From positions 248,001-312,000 of the forward strand of contig CAVSWH010000023.1 of the NCBI GenBank assembly GCA_963731625.1: a stretch of 64,000 nt of DNA. Reading direction: 5' to 3'. The DNA is from PALSA-555 sp963731625 (GTDB lineage: Bacteria > Actinomycetota > Acidimicrobiia > IMCC26256 > PALSA-555). Made by a program: the position numbers and the translations under genes. Shown here piece by piece: positions 60,633 through 64,000 of the stretch (position 1 is the stretch's first letter; each line of letters starts with the position of its first letter). The notes beneath the pieces are model-generated. The model was not told where the DNA came from and searched no databases. It saw only the letters and a program-made list of their open reading frames with translations.

Positions 60633-61559
60633 GTGGCCACGCCCCGGTACCTAGGCGGCCAAGCCGTCGTCGAGGGCGTGATGATGCGCGGCGAGCGGTC
60701 CTACGCGGTCGCGGTGCGCACCCCAGACGGCGAGATCGAGCTCGAGGTGCGCGAGGCGCCGAGCTGGGCCGACCGGTGGTCCCGCATCCCGATCGCGCGG
60801 GGCATCGCCTCGCTCGCCGAGTCGCTGACGCTCGGGTTCCGGGCGCTCACCTGGTCCGCGGACCGTCAGCTCCCGGAGGAGGAGCGGCTGTCGCCGCGGG
60901 CGATGGGCTGGACGATCGGCGGGGCGCTCGTCTTCTTCACGGCGCTGTTCGTCGTCATCCCGACGTTCGTGAACCAGGGCTTCGCGGGTTCGCTCGGGCT
61001 CGGCGGCGTCGCGTCGAACATCGCCGAGGGCGGCGTCCGCCTGGTGATCTTCATCGGCTACCTGGTCCTCATCTCGCTGCTGCCCAGCATCAAGCGCACG
61101 TTCCAGTACCACGGCGCGGAGCACAAGTCGATCGCCGCGTACGAGCGGGGCGCCGCGCTCACCCCGGAGTCGGCGCAGCAGTTCACCACCGAGCACGTGC
61201 GCTGCGGCACGAACTTCCTGCTCACGGTCATGGTCGTGACGATCATCGTCTACGCGTTCATCGGCCACACCTCGCTGCTGTGGATGATCACCGCCCGGAT
61301 CCTGCTCCTGCCGCTCATCGCCGGGCTCGCGTACGAGGTCATCCGCTACGCCGCCGGACACATGGAGCAGCGTGCCGTGCGGGTCCTCATGGCCCCCGGC
61401 CTCGCGCTGCAGCGCCTCACGACGCGCCCGCCGAGCCTCGAGCAGCTCGAGGTCGGCCTCGCGTCGCTGCGGGCCGTGCTCAGCGCCGAGCAGCTCGCCG
61501 AGGTCGACGCTCGCCCATCACGCGTGCCCGCCGGCGTGCCCCGGCTCTCGCCGGCCTGA
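60633..61559 (+). CDS. DUF1385 family membrane protein
   Basis: 308 residues from GTG, 10 bp after rpmE. Starts with the family signature GGQAVVEGVMMRGERSYAVAVR. About four membrane helices (~95-115, 130-150, 195-215, 220-240) with a conserved cytoplasmic block, FQYHGAEHKSIAAYERG, whose His and Glu suggest a metal or catalytic site, and HVRCGTNFL. Function unknown. The rho-rpmE-DUF1385-prfA order is common in Gram-positive bacteria, but prfA does not follow here. Confidence 0.9.
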   Translation: MATPRYLGGQAVVEGVMMRGERSYAVAVRTPDGEIELEVREAPSWADRWSRIPIARGIASLAESLTLGFRALTWSADRQLPEEERLSPRAMGWTIGGALVFFTALFVVIPTFVNQGFAGSLGLGGVASNIAEGGVRLVIFIGYLVLISLLPSIKRTFQYHGAEHKSIAAYERGAALTPESAQQFTTEHVRCGTNFLLTVMVVTIIVYAFIGHTSLLWMITARILLLPLIAGLAYEVIRYAAGHMEQRAVRVLMAPGLALQRLTTRPPSLEQLEVGLASLRAVLSAEQLAEVDARPSRVPAGVPRLSPA

Positions 61560-61590
61560 CGGGGCGCTGCCCGACCACGGGCGGCCGCCC

Positions 61591-61596
61591 TACCCT
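61591..61596 (+). promoter_or_regulatory. -10 element TACCCT of the LLM oxidoreductase gene
   Basis: TACCCT ends 6 bases before ATG 61603, which supports that start over the longer open frame. Confidence 0.45.
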
Positions 61597-61602
61597 GCTC
61601 CG

Positions 61603-62973
61603 ATGCGGTTCGGCCTCTTCTACGAGCACCAGCTCCCGCGCCCGTGGGGGCCCGAGAGCGAGCACCAGCTGCTCCGCAACGCGCTCGAGCAGTGCGAGCT
61701 CGCCGACCGGCTCGGCATCGACTACGTCTGGGAGGTCGAGCACCACTTCCTCGAGGAGTACTCGCACTCGAGCGCGCCCGAGGTGTTCCTCGCCGCGGTG
61801 TCGCAGCGCGCCCGCCACCTGCGTCTCGGCCACGGCATCGTCCAGACGCCGCCGCCCTTCAACCACCCGGCACGCGTCGCGGAGCGGGTGGCGATGCTCG
61901 ACCTGGTCTCGGACGGCCGCGTCGAGTTCGGGACGGGCGAGTCGTCGTCGGAGGCTGAGCTCGGCGGGTTCCTCATCGACCCCGAGCAGAAGCGGGCCAT
62001 GTGGGAGGAGGGGCTGCGCGTCGCGCTGCGCTGCATGACCGAGACCCCCTTCACCGGCCACGCCGGGCGCTTCGTGACGATGCCGCCCCGCAACGTGGTC
62101 CCCAAGCCGGTGCAGCGCCCGCACCCGCCGGTCTGGGTGGCATGCAGCCGCCGCGACACCATCCACCTCGCCGCGCAGCACGGCATCGGCGCGCTGACGT
62201 TCGCGTTCATCGACCCGGAGGAGGCCACGCACTGGATCGGTGACTACGAGCGCACGCTCGCCGAGGAGTGCGTGCCGATCGGTGACGCGGTGAACGCCAA
62301 CGTCGCGTGCGTCAGCCCCTTCATGTGCCATCCCGACGAGGACGAGGCGCTCGCCCGCGGCCTCGAGGGCGGGAACTTCTTCGGGTACTCGCTCGCCCAC
62401 TACTACCTGTTCGGCCGGCACGAGCCCGGGCGCACCGACGTGTGGGCCGAGTACCAGGACCGCCGCGCCGCCGAGGGCTACGACCCGGCGGCCGTCGCCG
62501 CCGCGGGCGCGCACGGGGACCGGCTCGGCGCGAAGGTCGTGCAGGGCGGCTCGTTCGGCATCCGCGGCGCGATCGGCACCCCCGCCCAGCTGCGTGACTA
62601 CCTGCGCCGCTACGAGGCGTGCGGCGTCGACCAGCTCATCTTCTGTGCCCAGGTCGGCAAGAACCGCCACGAGGACATCTGCGAGAGCCTCGAGCTCTTC
62701 GGTGCGGAGGTGCTGCCCGAGTTCGCCGAGCGCGACGAGGCGGCCCGGCGCGAGAAGGCCCGCCGGCTCGAGCCGATCGTCGAGGCGGCCCTGGCCCGGA
62801 AGCCGGCCGCGGACCATCCGCCGCTGCCCACGCCCGACTACGCGTTCCCGGCCATCCCGCGGGCGATGGCCGACCGGACGGGCAGCGACGACTTCCACCG
62901 CTGGCTCGACGAGCTCGCCGCCAAGACCGCCACCGGGGAGGCGCCCGAGGAGTTCCGCCAGCTCCTCGACTGA
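61603..62973 (+). CDS. LLM class flavin-dependent oxidoreductase (luciferase-like)
   Basis: 456 residues. MRFGLFYEHQLPRPWG, YVWEVEHHFLEEYSHSSAPEVFLAA, LRLGHGIVQTPPPFNHPARVAERVAMLDLVSDGRVEFGTG (seen as consecutive strands), and RPHPPVWVACSRRDTIHLAAQHGIGAL match bacterial-luciferase-like monooxygenases. The last ~100 residues are an extra helical extension with a conserved FPAIPRAMADRTG. It probably uses FMN (or F420, common in actinobacteria) to oxidise an unknown substrate. Confidence 0.9.
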   Translation: MRFGLFYEHQLPRPWGPESEHQLLRNALEQCELADRLGIDYVWEVEHHFLEEYSHSSAPEVFLAAVSQRARHLRLGHGIVQTPPPFNHPARVAERVAMLDLVSDGRVEFGTGESSSEAELGGFLIDPEQKRAMWEEGLRVALRCMTETPFTGHAGRFVTMPPRNVVPKPVQRPHPPVWVACSRRDTIHLAAQHGIGALTFAFIDPEEATHWIGDYERTLAEECVPIGDAVNANVACVSPFMCHPDEDEALARGLEGGNFFGYSLAHYYLFGRHEPGRTDVWAEYQDRRAAEGYDPAAVAAAGAHGDRLGAKVVQGGSFGIRGAIGTPAQLRDYLRRYEACGVDQLIFCAQVGKNRHEDICESLELFGAEVLPEFAERDEAARREKARRLEPIVEAALARKPAADHPPLPTPDYAFPAIPRAMADRTGSDDFHRWLDELAAKTATGEAPEEFRQLLD

Positions 62974-63070
62974 CGGGCCGTCGGTTGACGTGTTCGTTCC
63001 GGAGGCTTGGCTGACGGCCCCCTAGGCGCCGCTTCACAGCCCCCTCACAGGAGCGGGCGATCGTGCGCCC

Positions 63071-64000
63071 ATGGGCCAGGTCTCGGACCGCGAACGGGTC
63101 GCCCACGTCGTCCGGCGGCTCTCGATGGGACCCCATCCCGACCTGCTCGGCGGCCTCGCCGACCCGGACCATGCCATCAGCGCCGCGCTGCAGCTGAGCG
63201 GGTCGAGCCCGGTCCCCCCGACCCTGCCCGCCCCGGTGTCACGCAAGGCCGCGGCGCCGGCCGACATCCTCCCGCTGATCGGCTGGTGGGTGGACCAGAT
63301 GGCCTCGTCGCCGCGCCTGATCGAGGAGCGCCTCGTCTGGTTCTGGTCCGACCACTTCGCGACGAGCCTGCGCAAGGTCGGGGTCGCGTACCTCATGCGC
63401 CAGCAGCACGCGACGATCCGCCAGCACGCGACGAAGAGCTACGCCGACCTGCTCCACGCCGTCGCCAAGGACCCGGCGATGCTCGTCTTCCTCGACGGGA
63501 TCACGAACCGGGTCGGCAACGTCAACGAGAACTTCGGGCGCGAGTGCATGGAGCTCTTCACGATGGGCCGCGACCAGGGCTACACACAGGCCGACGTCGT
63601 CGCCGCGTCGAAGTCGTTCAGCGGCTGGATCGTCAACATCCCGGGCTTGCCGGTCAGCGCGCGGCTCGCCGCCTTCGGGATCGCGCCGTGGACCGCGGCG
63701 TTCCTCGACCAGCGCCACGACGAGAGCGTGAAGACCCTCCTCGGCCACCACGGCGACTTCGACCTGGACCAGGCGCTCGACGTGATCCTCGGGAACCCGG
63801 CGACACCGAAGTTCGTCGCCACGAAGCTGTACCGCGAGCTCGTCGGGCTGAACCCGAGCGCGGACACCGTGGCGAGCCTCGCCTCGAGCTTCGGGCGCGA
63901 CTACCAGATCCTGCCGCTCGTCGAGGCGATCACGGCCGACCCGGCGTTCACGAGCGACGACGCGGTCCGGGTGCGGGTGCGCACCCCGGTCGAGAAGCTC
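63071..64000 (+). CDS. DUF1800 family protein (3' end beyond the window)
   Basis: 310 residues are visible from ATG 63071. DUF1800 features: RVAHVVRRLSMGPHPDLL at the start, RLIEERLVWFWSDHFATS, DLLHAVAKDPAMLVFLDG, NENFGRECMELFTMGRDQGYTQADVVAASKSFSGW, and KFVATKLYRELVGL. These proteins are usually followed by a DUF1501 partner and are thought to be secreted, though no signal peptide is visible in this one. Function unknown. Confidence 0.9.
   Translation, partial: MGQVSDRERVAHVVRRLSMGPHPDLLGGLADPDHAISAALQLSGSSPVPPTLPAPVSRKAAAPADILPLIGWWVDQMASSPRLIEERLVWFWSDHFATSLRKVGVAYLMRQQHATIRQHATKSYADLLHAVAKDPAMLVFLDGITNRVGNVNENFGRECMELFTMGRDQGYTQADVVAASKSFSGWIVNIPGLPVSARLAAFGIAPWTAAFLDQRHDESVKTLLGHHGDFDLDQALDVILGNPATPKFVATKLYRELVGLNPSADTVASLASSFGRDYQILPLVEAITADPAFTSDDAVRVRVRTPVEKL

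Overview
The window is very GC-rich DNA from a free-living actinobacterium. The best guess is a member of Acidimicrobiia or a near relative. The evidence is a WhiB1-type regulator, PdtaS, the fused ketoglutarate decarboxylase Kgd, a class II DAHP synthase, the proteasome activator Bpa, DUF3107, a family 5 uracil-DNA glycosylase and a Rho with an Arg-rich insertion. The lineage is inferred from gene content; no rRNA is present. Many genes have a TAnnnT hexamer about 6-8 bases before the start codon, which suggests widespread leaderless transcription.

Layout. 1-5.3 kb: an ATP-grasp fragment at the edge, then an iron-sulfur module (Nfu, DUF169, cysteine desulfurase, a SufR-like repressor, Mrp) and DUF3107. 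5.3-9.3 kb: two ArsA-type ATPases, the PdtaS sensor kinase and a convergent WhiB1. 9.4-22.4 kb: housekeeping genes, often in divergent pairs with very short spacers (GDPD, lipid kinase, UdgB, TauE/SafE, DapA, MFS-TetR, Kgd, DAHP synthase, Bpa, SDR). 22.6-27.7 kb: Hsp20, a four-gene envelope glycosylation operon, and a ZIP metal transporter behind two tandem DtxR-like boxes.

27.7-29 kb is a junkyard of gene remnants. 29.1-44.4 kb is an exopolysaccharide locus of lower GC: Wzz/BY-kinase, priming sugar transferase, epimerase, WecG-type and two other glycosyltransferases, two sulfotransferases, Wzx flippase, polysaccharide deacetylase and a Wzy-like ligase/polymerase. A large opposing beta-helix lipoprotein (44.7-47.0 kb) follows. 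The likely product is a sulfated, deacetylated polymer. The right flank carries a tRNA-Arg(CCG) with a 57-bp partial tandem duplication.

48-64 kb returns to core genes: an amidohydrolase, an unrecognised protein, then argS-lysA-hom-thrC-AMP-ligase-ApgM (the Lys/Thr branch, where the ApgM-like protein probably stands in for homoserine kinase), then rho, rpmE, DUF1385, an LLM oxidoreductase and a DUF1800 protein cut by the window end.

Nine single-base frame breaks interrupt seven otherwise well-conserved genes. The flanking reading frames stay clean, so sequencing or assembly error is at least as likely as real gene decay. Coordinates for those genes span the whole broken frame.
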